Under the pieces are notes generated by a model, which worked only from the letters and a program-made list of their open reading frames with translations, was not told where the DNA came from and ran no database searches. Made by a program: the position numbers and the translations under genes. A stretch of DNA of 64,000 nt from Paenibacillus hunanensis (lineage in GTDB: Bacteria; Bacillota; Bacilli; Paenibacillales; Paenibacillaceae). Below, piece by piece: positions 1 through 6,858 of this stretch (positions are counted from its first letter, which is position 1; each line of letters opens with the position of its first letter). The stretch is from positions 310,001 to 374,000 of the forward strand of contig NZ_BMMB01000004.1 of NCBI RefSeq assembly GCF_014645615.1, in the 5' to 3' direction.

Positions 1-30
1 CAGTGTTCGCCCTGGGGTCATGGAGACGAA

Positions 31-300
31 GTGAAGTATTATCAATGTCCCATCCAAGCTGAAAAAGACTTCTGGGAACGCATGAGAAAAGGCATAACCA
101 GTAAAAACCTTCCCACTGTCGAAGATGTTTGTGACGACAAGGTAAAACCGTGGTCAGTTAAATTTAATAGTTCATCCTTATTTAGCGGAGTTTGCAAGGC
201 GGTGGGCGTTATCCATTATTGGGATAGATGTAGCTATGAATACGACGAATGGGACATCAATTGTTATGAAATAGTAATTGATGAAATATCCATCGCTTAA
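31..300 (+). CDS. hypothetical phage protein, possibly 5'-partial
   Basis: This is an 89-residue product if it starts at the GTG at 31, which has a GGAGA element just upstream. The frame is also open from 31 back to the window edge without a stop, so the gene may begin outside the window. The product is rich in Trp, Tyr and Cys, and I recognise no family. It is the first of a run of small collinear genes in front of the phage late regulator, the usual place for accessory phage genes. Confidence 0.55.
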   Translation: MKYYQCPIQAEKDFWERMRKGITSKNLPTVEDVCDDKVKPWSVKFNSSSLFSGVCKAVGVIHYWDRCSYEYDEWDINCYEIVIDEISIA

Positions 301-345
301 TCAATCACATACAGGCTGGGCATTCCCAGCCTATGGAGGGATAAC

Positions 346-762
346 ATGAAGATCGGAACAATCAGCAGTAGCGAGTCGGAAAAGTGCATCGTATGTGGTC
401 GTCAAACGGCTGATCGCAAAGTGTATCACCAGTCCGGCATACAAGTAGTCATACCAGCCTGCCACATCGCTCGTGACTGCTTCGACAAAGCGGATGTTAA
501 GCGTATGTTGGCGGATATTAGGTATTTAAAAAATGAAGCTGAATACCAACGTATCCGTGCTGAAGCAGCAGAGCAAGAACGGGATAAGCTGCTGGCTATC
601 GTGCAAGGAGTCTACGGAGCGGCACTCAATGACGTAAACAGATGGGAAGGCGGTATGACAGTAGGTACACCAGTATTTCAAGATCGAGTGTTCGTAAAAC
701 ATCTGGTGAGAGACTTACAACCGTTCATCTTCGCAGAAGGGAGCAAACCAGATGGGGAATGA
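346..762 (+). CDS. hypothetical phage protein with N-terminal zinc-ribbon-like cysteines
   Basis: A 138-residue product with a GGAGGG ribosome binding site. The N-terminus carries a CxxC pair (residues 15–18), and further His and Cys residues in the next 35 positions (around ACHIARDC) could complete a metal site. A charged helix, probably a coiled coil, covers about residues 50–85. The 3' end overlaps the next gene by 11 nt, which suggests translational coupling. Similar small phage proteins exist, but their role is unknown and no function is assigned here. Confidence 0.7.
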   Translation: MKIGTISSSESEKCIVCGRQTADRKVYHQSGIQVVIPACHIARDCFDKADVKRMLADIRYLKNEAEYQRIRAEAAEQERDKLLAIVQGVYGAALNDVNRWEGGMTVGTPVFQDRVFVKHLVRDLQPFIFAEGSKPDGE

Positions 763-1027
763 CATCCATCGACTCAAGTTGGTACAGCCGTATTTTGATG
801 AGGTAGTCTCCGGAGCTAAGACCTTTGAAGTCCGGGTAAACGATCGGGATTACAAAGTCGGGGACGTTTTGGATCTGTTGGAATACGATCCAGAAACTAC
901 GTGGCTGACAGATCGCTCCATACGAGTACGTGTAACCTATATCCTTGATAATCCGCGGTATGTACTGCCCGGCATGGTGATTATGGCAATCGAACTTGAA
1001 GGTGGTGCTACAGATGCGCCAGAGTGA
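752..1027 (+). CDS. DUF3850 / ASCH-like domain protein
   Basis: A 91-residue product that fits the DUF3850 pattern over its whole length: HRLKLVQPYFDEVVSG, then KTFEVRVNDRDYKVGD, then a YDPETTWLT segment and a C-terminal hydrophobic strand. DUF3850 belongs to the ASCH/PUA-like superfamily and is predicted to bind RNA or modified nucleic acid. It is common in phages and mobile elements. The exact role is unknown. It overlaps both neighbours, consistent with one transcript. Confidence 0.8.
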   Translation: MGNDIHRLKLVQPYFDEVVSGAKTFEVRVNDRDYKVGDVLDLLEYDPETTWLTDRSIRVRVTYILDNPRYVLPGMVIMAIELEGGATDAPE

Positions 1028-1325
1028 GTACCCTGCAATGCGCCAACAGTTCTTTCGCCGCTCTTTAGATGGAGCCGCTATGGTCGCTGAAGGTGTGCTA
1101 TTCGCTCAATACAAAGGACACAACGTCTTTCTGGATGATAGAGGTAATCTCACACATGCACGTAGCGGATATCGTCTAAAGATCGATCCAGCAAAAGGCG
1201 CAGTACATGTAGAGCAATATGTAGCTGACAACATGGATAAAATCATTGCACGTATGAAGCGCATGCCTAGATTAAACTGGCGCAGACCATGGCCTACACC
1301 AAAGTTAGGAGGTAGTAATACATGA
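1014..1325 (+). CDS. hypothetical phage protein
   Basis: The ATG at 1014 is preferred over an upstream in-frame TTG at 996 because a GAAGGTGG element lies about 10 nt before it. The product has 103 residues. It contains a beta-rich stretch (AQYKGHNVFLDDRGNLTHA) and a basic C-terminus rich in Arg and Pro. It overlaps the preceding gene by 14 nt and the next by 4 nt (ATGA type). I do not recognise a family. Confidence 0.65.
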   Translation: MRQSEYPAMRQQFFRRSLDGAAMVAEGVLFAQYKGHNVFLDDRGNLTHARSGYRLKIDPAKGAVHVEQYVADNMDKIIARMKRMPRLNWRRPWPTPKLGGSNT

Positions 1326-1615
1326 TTACACGTAAACAACAAGCAGAGGCTGCGGCAGCCTTCAACGAGTCTCAAATGGCTAGGATGCGTGAACGCACAC
1401 TTGGAAAGCAAGAGACTGTTACAGCTCGTACAGAGTGGGTATGGACACAGGAAGCACAGCGTCGTAATCCAAGCAGGCAAAAAGCTGGGGAACCTGTATG
1501 GCCGCAATGGCGTACCGTGATCCCGAAATTTAACGTTGATCAGGGATTAGTAGTTGATAAGTCGGAATTCGGAGATACTAAAGAAGGCCAAGCGGATCTA
1601 TTCGAGTATTTGTAA
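1322..1615 (+). CDS. hypothetical phage protein
   Basis: A 97-residue product that starts at an ATG inside the stop of the previous gene, after an AGGAGG site. The N-terminal half is helical and charged (Gln/Arg/Glu-rich). The C-terminus is acidic and ends in DLFEYL. No domain is recognised. It lies immediately before the late regulator gene and is probably in the same operon. Confidence 0.65.
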   Translation: MITRKQQAEAAAAFNESQMARMRERTLGKQETVTARTEWVWTQEAQRRNPSRQKAGEPVWPQWRTVIPKFNVDQGLVVDKSEFGDTKEGQADLFEYL

Positions 1616-1632
1616 AAGAAAGGGAGAAGGCG

Positions 1633-1998
1633 ATGGAGCAAATGCAGTGGCTACCCGAAGCGAACCCAGATGAATACCTTGCAGCTCGATCGCTGCTACG
1701 GCGGTATAAATATATGAAAAAAGCTGTTACGGGCCTACAGCAAATGGGAACATTAACATTAAAACAGCAATGCAAACTCCGGGAGTACGCAGACAAGGTA
1801 GCCAACATGGAACTGGCCGTATCGCTGATCCTAGACCCAGAGGTTCGCGATATTACAGATCACGTATTTTTACAGGGGAACAATAGACAAACAGCCATCT
1901 ATAAGCTAAGATGGCACACAGAGCGCACAGTAGACCGGAGAATAAGGCGTGGTGTTATATCGGTTGCTAACACACTCAAGGACTGGGGGATCATATGA
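1633..1998 (+). CDS. ArpU/RinA-type phage late transcription regulator
   Basis: The 121-residue product has a C-terminal segment (residues 66–121) matching the ArpU/RinA pattern. It opens with LILDPEVRDITDHVFL, continues with a helix-turn-helix-like TAIYKLRWHTERTVDRRI, and ends in a helix closing with KDWGII. Proteins of this family activate phage late transcription. The gene sits directly before a candidate late promoter with phased repeats (2087–2130) and upstream of the terminase genes, where such activators normally lie. Its ribosome binding site is GGGAGAAGG. Confidence 0.7.
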   Translation: MEQMQWLPEANPDEYLAARSLLRRYKYMKKAVTGLQQMGTLTLKQQCKLREYADKVANMELAVSLILDPEVRDITDHVFLQGNNRQTAIYKLRWHTERTVDRRIRRGVISVANTLKDWGII

Positions 1999-2081
1999 GC
2001 TTACCAGAGATTATTATAGTCTCGTCCGTCTGGATCGCTGGTATCATCTTAATCATTGGAGCGTTCATACTATTTAAGTAA
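1995..2081 (+). CDS. single-span membrane microprotein
   Basis: A 28-codon ORF whose ATG overlaps the TGA of the regulator gene (ATGA), so translation is probably coupled. The product is one hydrophobic segment (about residues 4–26, rich in Ile, Leu and Val) with a Lys at the end. No homologue is recognised. The tight coupling argues for a real gene, although its short length makes chance possible. Confidence 0.4.
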   Translation: MSLPEIIIVSSVWIAGIILIIGAFILFK

Positions 2082-2086
2082 TTGGT

Positions 2087-2130
2087 GTCTGTATATTGTC
2101 TGTAAGAGGACGGCACAGCGTCTGTATAAT
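2087..2130 (+). promoter_or_regulatory. candidate late promoter with helically phased GTCTGTA repeats
   Basis: The heptamer GTCTGTA occurs at 2087–2093, 2098–2104 and 2120–2126, so the starts are 11 and 22 bp apart, on one face of the helix. The last copy runs into a perfect TATAAT at 2125–2130, and no good -35 box stands 17 bp upstream. This layout fits an activator-dependent promoter. The adjacent ArpU-like protein is the obvious candidate activator, by inference. Confidence 0.5.
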
Positions 2131-2436
2131 GGGGCTACACTATCACTATAGGAACTGATGTTCCGGGTGAAGGTGTAGCCCCTTACCACTACACTACTCA
2201 GACACGATGAATGACCGAGCTTCCGGCAGATGATATGTACAAATGTCATGGCGGACTCATAGCGTAACTGGTCTAAGCGCGGCGCTATTATGAGGCCAAT
2301 GACGCGGCGTTGTGTGCGTGGGGAAGTGAGGTAAGATCACTCACATGTATACCAATTAACCCGCCAAGCTGGGCGGTATAAAAATGCAGTAGATATGATG
2401 AGAAGGCGTGTCGCTTCGGCGGTGCGCCTTTTTTTT
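2131..2436 (+). ncRNA. candidate promoter- and terminator-bounded phage RNA of about 300 nt
   Basis: The stretch has no convincing ORF. It begins just after TATAAT with a perfect 10-bp inverted repeat (2131–2140 / 2173–2182) that encloses a GGAAC/GTTCC hairpin (2151–2164). A second long stem spans 2245–2303, and the stretch ends at a strong intrinsic terminator (2403–2436). Between stem and terminator is a short GTGAG/CTCAC hairpin (2326–2344). It could be a regulatory RNA, a long leader, or it may include the DNA packaging site. Confidence 0.4.
2403..2436 (+). terminator. intrinsic terminator
   Basis: The stem AAGGCG (2403–2408) pairs with CGCCTT (2425–2430), with a CTTCGG-type inner loop, and is followed by eight T residues. 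It closes the non-coding stretch and stands before a second 9-bp inverted repeat (2441–2449 / 2457–2465). Confidence 0.85.
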
Positions 2437-2494
2437 GTGTGCCTGCATCAAGATACGATGCAGGCTTACATACCATAGAAAGGAGGGATATATC

Positions 2495-2746
2495 ATGGCA
2501 ATTGCATATCTGGATAAAGAACATGTATTGCATGTAATTGATGACAAAAATGCTGCGGCGCGTGAAGCGTCAGGCAAACTGGCAGAAACGGATATTGATC
2601 ATCTGGGCGGCTATCCAGTAGTGGACGGCAAAGATGTGATCTATTACGCAGATACCAATAAAGCGTATGTCGACGGTAATAAATCAGACGGCAAAGAAAT
2701 TTCGATACCGGACGCGATCCGTGCACTGCTGGATCAGCTCAAGTAA
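2495..2746 (+). CDS. hypothetical phage protein
   Basis: The ATG at 2495 follows a strong AAAGGAGGG site with an 8-nt gap. Longer in-frame starts lie inside the upstream inverted repeats and are rejected. The 83-residue product is Asp/Lys-rich with a conserved-looking core around GGYPVVDGKDVIYYADTN. No family is recognised. It is a single-gene unit between two terminators. Confidence 0.7.
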   Translation: MAIAYLDKEHVLHVIDDKNAAAREASGKLAETDIDHLGGYPVVDGKDVIYYADTNKAYVDGNKSDGKEISIPDAIRALLDQLK

Positions 2747-2768
2747 TTACAAATAACACTTTTCGACT

Positions 2769-2788
2769 GACCGGTACGCCGGTCTTTT
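2769..2788 (+). terminator. intrinsic terminator
   Basis: GACCGG and CCGGTC form a 6-bp stem with a TACG tetraloop, followed by TTTT. It ends the 83-residue gene and lies 3 nt before the first tRNA-like gene. Confidence 0.7.
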
Positions 2789-2791
2789 ATG

Positions 2792-2859
2792 ATGATGGTA
2801 GCCAAATTGGTAAGGCGGCCCTAAACGGGTGCTTGTTGGTTCGAGTCCAACCCATTGTC
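2792..2859 (+). tRNA. tRNA-like gene with shortened anticodon arm
   Basis: The acceptor stem ATGATGG (2792–2798) pairs with CCATTGT (2852–2858), including two G·T pairs. It is followed by TA and a D-arm (GCC…TTGGTAA…GGC) that resembles bacterial tRNA-Gln. The T-arm is canonical: GTTGG, TTCGAGT, CCAAC. Between D-arm and T-arm there are only 18 nt, against about 23 normally, so the anticodon stem is 3–4 bp (CCC/GGG around TAAAC) and the variable loop is minimal. This may be a degenerate tRNA or a specialised tRNA-like RNA. No amino acid identity is assigned. Confidence 0.5.
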
Positions 2860-2945
2860 AACTGCGCGCAACAACAATATTTACGCAACATTAGAGTAAG
2901 CTACAGCAGTTATGCAGACGTGTGTGCTGCTGTGCATCTATATCT

Positions 2946-3015
2946 GTCTGTATAGCTCAGCTCGGTAGAGCAATTGCGACGGCATGGCGCGCTGGTTCGA
3001 ATCCAGCTACAGGCA
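2946..3015 (+). tRNA. second tRNA-like gene with shortened anticodon arm
   Basis: The acceptor stem GTCTGTA (2946–2952) pairs along all 7 bp with TACAGGC (3008–3014), followed by discriminator A. The D-arm (GCTC, AGCTCGGTA, GAGC) and T-arm (GCTGG, TTCGAAT, CCAGC) are textbook. Only 19 nt separate the D- and T-arms, so a normal 17-nt anticodon arm plus variable loop cannot fit. This is the same defect as in the copy about 90 nt upstream. No CCA is encoded. The gap between the two copies holds a 7-bp inverted repeat (2903–2909 / 2927–2933). Confidence 0.5.
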
Positions 3016-3133
3016 TTTTAAACAAACTGAGAGGATGAAGAATAGGAACAATGACTTAAACTCGGTATTCCACTATATGGGTATATTGCATTATGATGGG
3101 TGAGTAGTTAAATACTTATCTGGAGGGATCCAA

Positions 3134-3316
3134 ATGAATTTGAAGTCGAAGGTAATAACAGCGCAAAAACCAGAAGAATTAGAACAGAAATTAAATCAAT
3201 TTCTCATCAATTTTCCGTCAGTAACAAGTAGAACTAATATTAATCAACACAAGATGCATGATGTTAAGTATCTATTCGTTGATGGCGTGTATACAGCAAT
3301 AGTTATTTATGATTAA
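3134..3316 (+). CDS. Cse60-like small protein
   Basis: A 60-residue product with a strong TGGAGGG site. Its length and layout (helix, then HDVKYLF, then a final hydrophobic AIVIYD strand) resemble the small Cse60-type proteins of bacilli and their phages, whose function is poorly known. The similarity is by eye and weak. It forms a monocistronic unit ending at the terminator at 3333–3360. Confidence 0.6.
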   Translation: MNLKSKVITAQKPEELEQKLNQFLINFPSVTSRTNINQHKMHDVKYLFVDGVYTAIVIYD

Positions 3317-3332
3317 GTTTAGTAATTATAAT

Positions 3333-3360
3333 TAAGTCGCTCCTAGTGGGCGGCTTTTTT
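3333..3360 (+). terminator. intrinsic terminator
   Basis: AAGTCGCTC pairs imperfectly with GGGCGGCTT around a short CTAGT loop, followed by six T residues. Confidence 0.75.
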
Positions 3361-3385
3361 ATTTTAGATCGAGAGGAGAACTATT

Positions 3386-3676
3386 ATGGAATTTGGCGAA
3401 GCAATCAAGGCATTGAAAGAAGGTGAGAAAGTAGCTCGTGAAGGCTGGAATGGTAAAGGAATGTGGATTGTGCTTATGCCAGCATTGCAATTACCACCGC
3501 ATTCTACACAAGAGCCGAGTGCAAAGGTAAACGATCGCACAGCCAAACATATCGGTGTAGATACTCCTCTGGATTCGCAGCCATATATCGCTATGTGGAC
3601 GGCGACGCAGCAATGGCAACCTGGTTGGTTAGCGTCACAAGCAGACATGCTGGCAGATGATTGGGTGACCGTATAA
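3386..3676 (+). CDS. Tad2-family (DUF2829) anti-Thoeris protein
   Basis: The 96-residue product matches DUF2829 along its length. The N-terminus is MEFGEAIKALKEGEKVAREGWNG in style, followed by MWIVLMPA, then PYIAMWT, and the C-terminal hallmark WLASQADMLADDW. Members of this family (Tad2) are known to bind and sequester the cyclic ADP-ribose isomer signal of Thoeris defence, and phages use them to evade abortive infection. The ribosome binding site is GAGAGGAG. Expression from the late region of an integrated prophage is notable. Identification is by motif and size only. Confidence 0.85.
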   Translation: MEFGEAIKALKEGEKVAREGWNGKGMWIVLMPALQLPPHSTQEPSAKVNDRTAKHIGVDTPLDSQPYIAMWTATQQWQPGWLASQADMLADDWVTV

Positions 3677-3706
3677 TAAATCTAATTTGATTAGGGGGCG
3701 AGAGGA

Positions 3707-3880
3707 ATGCCAAGCGCGAATATCGCAGGTCACATGTATAACATTAACGAATCCGGTATCGTAATCACTAAACAGGAAAGTGTATGTAAATTTATCTCGT
3801 GGCGCCGGATTGACTGTGTAGATTATACAGAAGAAGCGGTCTTATTCGCTAAATTGCTTCGTAATCATATAAAGAAATAA
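3707..3880 (+). CDS. small LSm-like protein, paralogue of the gene at 4167
   Basis: A 57-codon ORF starting at ATG 3707 behind GCGAGAGG. The protein is a shortened relative of the 141-residue product encoded at 4167–4592. Both share a NIxxH start, a GIVI/GLVI strand, an F-I-x-W segment and a following VDY. The pattern of short strands ending in a W-x-x-I-x-x-VDY turn resembles LSm/Hfq-like or small beta-barrel folds, which is inference only. Confidence 0.55.
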   Translation: MPSANIAGHMYNINESGIVITKQESVCKFISWRRIDCVDYTEEAVLFAKLLRNHIKK

Positions 3881-3924
3881 TTGTTTAAGTAAATAGATTT
3901 AACGAGATATACATCATTGACTAG

Positions 3925-4161
3925 GGCGTATGTGCGCGCCAAACAGATTATAGTAACTCTTACATCGGTGACGGTGGGCGGTACGTTTAAAGTCAGTTGG
4001 GTGAAACTGAACTACCGATTTCTGGTATCCGAATTGATTATGAAACAGGATCAGTTGCAGACATTAATGAAATATGGGGGTTTGATTTACCTAGATCGAC
4101 TCATTTTACGGCGAAAGTAACGGTTGTATCTGGTGGTAATGTATCCGTAAGAGAGGGATAG
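3925..4161 (+). pseudogene. probable gene remnant with internal stop
   Basis: One frame reads as a protein-like beta-rich sequence (ELPISGIRIDYETGSVADIN, then EIWGFDLP, HFTAKVTVVSGG) ending at TAG 4159–4161. Upstream it is interrupted by TAA at 3988–3990, and it continues in the same frame as NSYIGDGGRYV. No start codon with a ribosome binding site is visible. A competing ORF in another frame (3917–4120) has a less protein-like composition. I read this as a decayed gene between the two LSm-like paralogues. Confidence 0.35.
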
Positions 4162-4166
4162 TAGTC

Positions 4167-4592
4167 GTGCTGAACGCAAATATTGTAGATCACATCGGTA
4201 GCAAAGTAACCGTTTGGACAAAAGACGGTAATGCTGCTGAGAATCGGCAGCTCCATACGGTAGATGAATTCGGTCTCGTGATTTCCAATCAAGATGGCAA
4301 ACGTACATTTATTCCGTGGTGCCAGATCAAGTATGTCGATTATGTAGATGAAGAAAATGCACAATTCACTCTTGATGCAGCGGAAGCCGTTGCTCACGCT
4401 GAATCGCTTCGTGATTTTACAAAGAAAGAATTGTTCGAAGAACTAAAATGCAGAACGCATAGATTTAATGAGATCGTTGAAGTCGGAAAGGATTTTAATT
4501 TTTCAGTACGTTACCGAAGCAAAGATGGTCATCTCGAAGGCGGTAAGGACAATCTTTCTGGTCCGGCGACGATATTCATTCACAAACACTAG
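4167..4592 (+). CDS. hypothetical phage protein with LSm-like N-terminal region
   Basis: The GTG start at 4167 follows GAGAGGG by 8 nt. The N-terminal 70 residues (VTVWTKDG, LHTVDEFGLVIS, FIPWCQIKYVDYV) look like a small beta-barrel and are related to the 57-residue product encoded at 3707. The C-terminal half is charged, with a possible helix followed by a basic strand. It is the last small gene before the terminase operon. Function unknown. Confidence 0.65.
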   Translation: MLNANIVDHIGSKVTVWTKDGNAAENRQLHTVDEFGLVISNQDGKRTFIPWCQIKYVDYVDEENAQFTLDAAEAVAHAESLRDFTKKELFEELKCRTHRFNEIVEVGKDFNFSVRYRSKDGHLEGGKDNLSGPATIFIHKH

Positions 4593-4632
4593 TTTTTAAA
4601 AAGATTAAGACCCCGGGGGTGGTGATCATGTA

Positions 4633-5577
4633 GTGGGTAGACAGAGAGACCCGAAGCGGAACGAAGCTTTTGAAATTTATCAATCCAGTAATGGTGAAAT
4701 CAATTTAGTTGATATAGCATCTCGACTTGGAGTATCTGCCGGCACAGTGCGCGGATGGAAGGCGAAGGACAACTGGGAGGACAGATTGAATAGTTCTCCT
4801 GCTTTGAATTCAAAGAAACGTAATGCCAAAGCGAATATGGAACGTTCCAAAAATACGGAGCGCTCCAAAAAGAAACAGAGCGTTCCTGAAAGGCGGAAGC
4901 CGCCGCCTATATCAGAACCTGAGTATGAGCCACCTGATATGCCGGATGAAAGTGGTCTAACAACGAAGCAACGTATGTTTATTTTAGAATATTTACGGGA
5001 TTTTAATGCGACACGCGCAGCAATCGCTGCAGGGTACAGTAAAAAAACTGCCCATGTAACGGGCTGGGACAACTTAAGGAATCCTAAAATCAAGCAGGAA
5101 ATCGATAAAGTGAAAGATGACTTGGTGGATAGTTTAGGATTAAGTGTGCAGCGTATCATCATGGAATACATGAAAATCGCATTTGCTGATATATCTGACT
5201 ATGTAACATTCGGTCAAAAAGAAGTTCCTGTAATGGGGATGTTCGGTCCAGTTCAGGATGAAGATGGCAATCCAATGATGCAAGACGTCAACTATGTCGA
5301 GTTCAAAGAATCAGACGAAATCGACGGAACTGTCGTCTCTCAGGTGAAGATGGGTAAGGACGGGGCGAGTATTAAGCTCTACGATAAGCTGGCTGCTCTT
5401 AAGCAGCTTGAAAAGTATACAACTTTCCTGACCGAAACTCAGAAAATTCAACTGGAGAAAGCACGACTAGAAGTTGCTAAGCTGCGCGGTGACGATCTCA
5501 CTGATGAGGATAGCGACGATGGCTTCATGGAAGCATTGGGCGGTATAGCCGCCGAGGTATGGCCGGATGAGGATTAA
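4633..5577 (+). CDS. terS: phage terminase small subunit
   Basis: The 314-residue product binds phage DNA at the packaging site and hands it to the large subunit. An N-terminal HTH (about residues 15–45, with DIASRLGVSAGTVRGWKAKD) is followed by a basic, Pro-rich linker. The Terminase_2 core is at about residues 107–165 (TTKQRMFILEYLRDFNATRA). The HTH plus Terminase_2 layout is typical of PBSX-type XtmA proteins. The start is GTG 4633, because the ATG at 4628 is followed at once by TAG. The 3' end overlaps the large subunit gene by 11 nt. Confidence 0.9.
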   Translation: MGRQRDPKRNEAFEIYQSSNGEINLVDIASRLGVSAGTVRGWKAKDNWEDRLNSSPALNSKKRNAKANMERSKNTERSKKKQSVPERRKPPPISEPEYEPPDMPDESGLTTKQRMFILEYLRDFNATRAAIAAGYSKKTAHVTGWDNLRNPKIKQEIDKVKDDLVDSLGLSVQRIIMEYMKIAFADISDYVTFGQKEVPVMGMFGPVQDEDGNPMMQDVNYVEFKESDEIDGTVVSQVKMGKDGASIKLYDKLAALKQLEKYTTFLTETQKIQLEKARLEVAKLRGDDLTDEDSDDGFMEALGGIAAEVWPDED

Positions 5578-6844
5578 GCGACCAAAGTTCAACTGGCGAC
5601 CCTTCAGCCATAAACAAAAGCAAATACTCACCTGGTGGAATGAGAATTCTGCCGTAAAAGACAAAGAGGGAATTATCGCAGACGGCGCAATCCGTAGCGG
5701 TAAGACTGTATCGATGTCTTTTTCTTATGTCATGTGGGCAATGGAGACGTTCAGAGGACAAAACTTCGGGATGGCTGGTAAAACGATCGGTAGCTTCCGC
5801 CGTAACGTGTTGTTCTGGCTCAAACTCATGCTGGTTAGCCGTGGATACAAAGTTAAGGATGCGCGCGCCGACAATATGGTCACTGTTACTAAAAAAGGCG
5901 TAGAGAACTATTTCTACATCTTCGGCGGTAAAGATGAGCGATCGCAGGACTTAATTCAGGGTATCACGCTGGCGGGAATGTTCTTTGATGAGGTTGCACT
6001 TATGCCTGCTTCATTCGTTAACCAGGCGACTGGTCGCTGCTCAGTGGACGGATCGAAGTTTTGGTTCAACTGCAACCCAGACGGACCGTATCATTGGTTC
6101 AAAACGGAATGGATCGATAAGGTCAAAGAAAAGCAACTGCTGCATCTTCATTTCACCATGGATGACAATTTGTCATTGTCGGAACGCATCAAAGAACGTT
6201 ACCGCTCGATGTATAGTGGTGTGTTCTATAAGCGTTACATCCTGGGTTTGTGGGCGATGGCAGAAGGCGTTATATACGACATGTTTGACGAGGTTCAAAA
6301 TGTCATCCAGACCGGTATGTTGCCGACCTCTTTCCCAAAATATTATGTAGGGGTCGACTACGGCCATACCAACGCAACGGTATTCCTACTATTTGGGCAA
6401 CTCGACAATAAGCTGTACCTAATCAAGGAATACTATCACAGCGGTGCCGATGCATCTGGTGAAGCCCGCGCACCGAGTGATTATGCTCGTGATTTTGTCG
6501 AGTTTATTGCTGGATTTGATGTGAAAAAGATATTTATTGACCCATCTGCAAAAGGATTCATCACGGAATTGAAAAAAATGGGCGTCCGCCGGATCGAAGA
6601 AGCGGACAACGCTGTATTGCCGGGTATTGAATCTGTGGCGGTTGCCCTGAAAGAACAGCAACTCTTTGTATCTGCGCTCTGTACTGAGACGATCAAAGAG
6701 TTTTTTAGCTATATATGGGATGTAAAAGCATCGCAGCGCGGTGATGATAAGCCCATCAAACAGAATGACCACGCAATGGATGCGCTTCGTTACGTCATTT
6801 ATAACCTGCTGGGCAAACCACGTCGTTCCAAATTCATTGTGTGA
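5567..6844 (+). CDS. terL: phage terminase large subunit
   Basis: The 425-residue product is the ATP-driven packaging motor and nuclease. The Walker A-type motif GAIRSGKT is at residues 40–47 and the Walker B FFDE at 139–142. The RNase H-like nuclease domain shows its first acidic motif in VGVDYG (D264), a further Asp in IFIDPSA, and the last in NDHAMDALRY near the C-terminus. Length and motifs fit PBSX XtmB-type Terminase_3/6 proteins. Translation is coupled to the small subunit by overlap. Confidence 0.95.
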   Translation: MRIKRPKFNWRPFSHKQKQILTWWNENSAVKDKEGIIADGAIRSGKTVSMSFSYVMWAMETFRGQNFGMAGKTIGSFRRNVLFWLKLMLVSRGYKVKDARADNMVTVTKKGVENYFYIFGGKDERSQDLIQGITLAGMFFDEVALMPASFVNQATGRCSVDGSKFWFNCNPDGPYHWFKTEWIDKVKEKQLLHLHFTMDDNLSLSERIKERYRSMYSGVFYKRYILGLWAMAEGVIYDMFDEVQNVIQTGMLPTSFPKYYVGVDYGHTNATVFLLFGQLDNKLYLIKEYYHSGADASGEARAPSDYARDFVEFIAGFDVKKIFIDPSAKGFITELKKMGVRRIEEADNAVLPGIESVAVALKEQQLFVSALCTETIKEFFSYIWDVKASQRGDDKPIKQNDHAMDALRYVIYNLLGKPRRSKFIV

Positions 6845-6858
6845 GGGGGTGAACATTT

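Noticed and set aside
2245..2340. third complete tRNA gene
   Set aside because: A D-arm-like part is present, but no T-loop (GGTTCRA) follows and acceptor pairing is only 5 of 7. It is better explained as a hairpin within the candidate RNA.
2288..2577. minus-strand ORFs opposite the terminator and the 83-residue gene
   Set aside because: They read across hairpins and lack ribosome binding sites. The plus-strand gene has a strong one.
3917..4120. 67-codon ORF starting at TTG 3917
   Set aside because: No ribosome binding site and unlikely composition. Another frame of the same DNA gives a more protein-like but broken sequence, which is annotated as a remnant.
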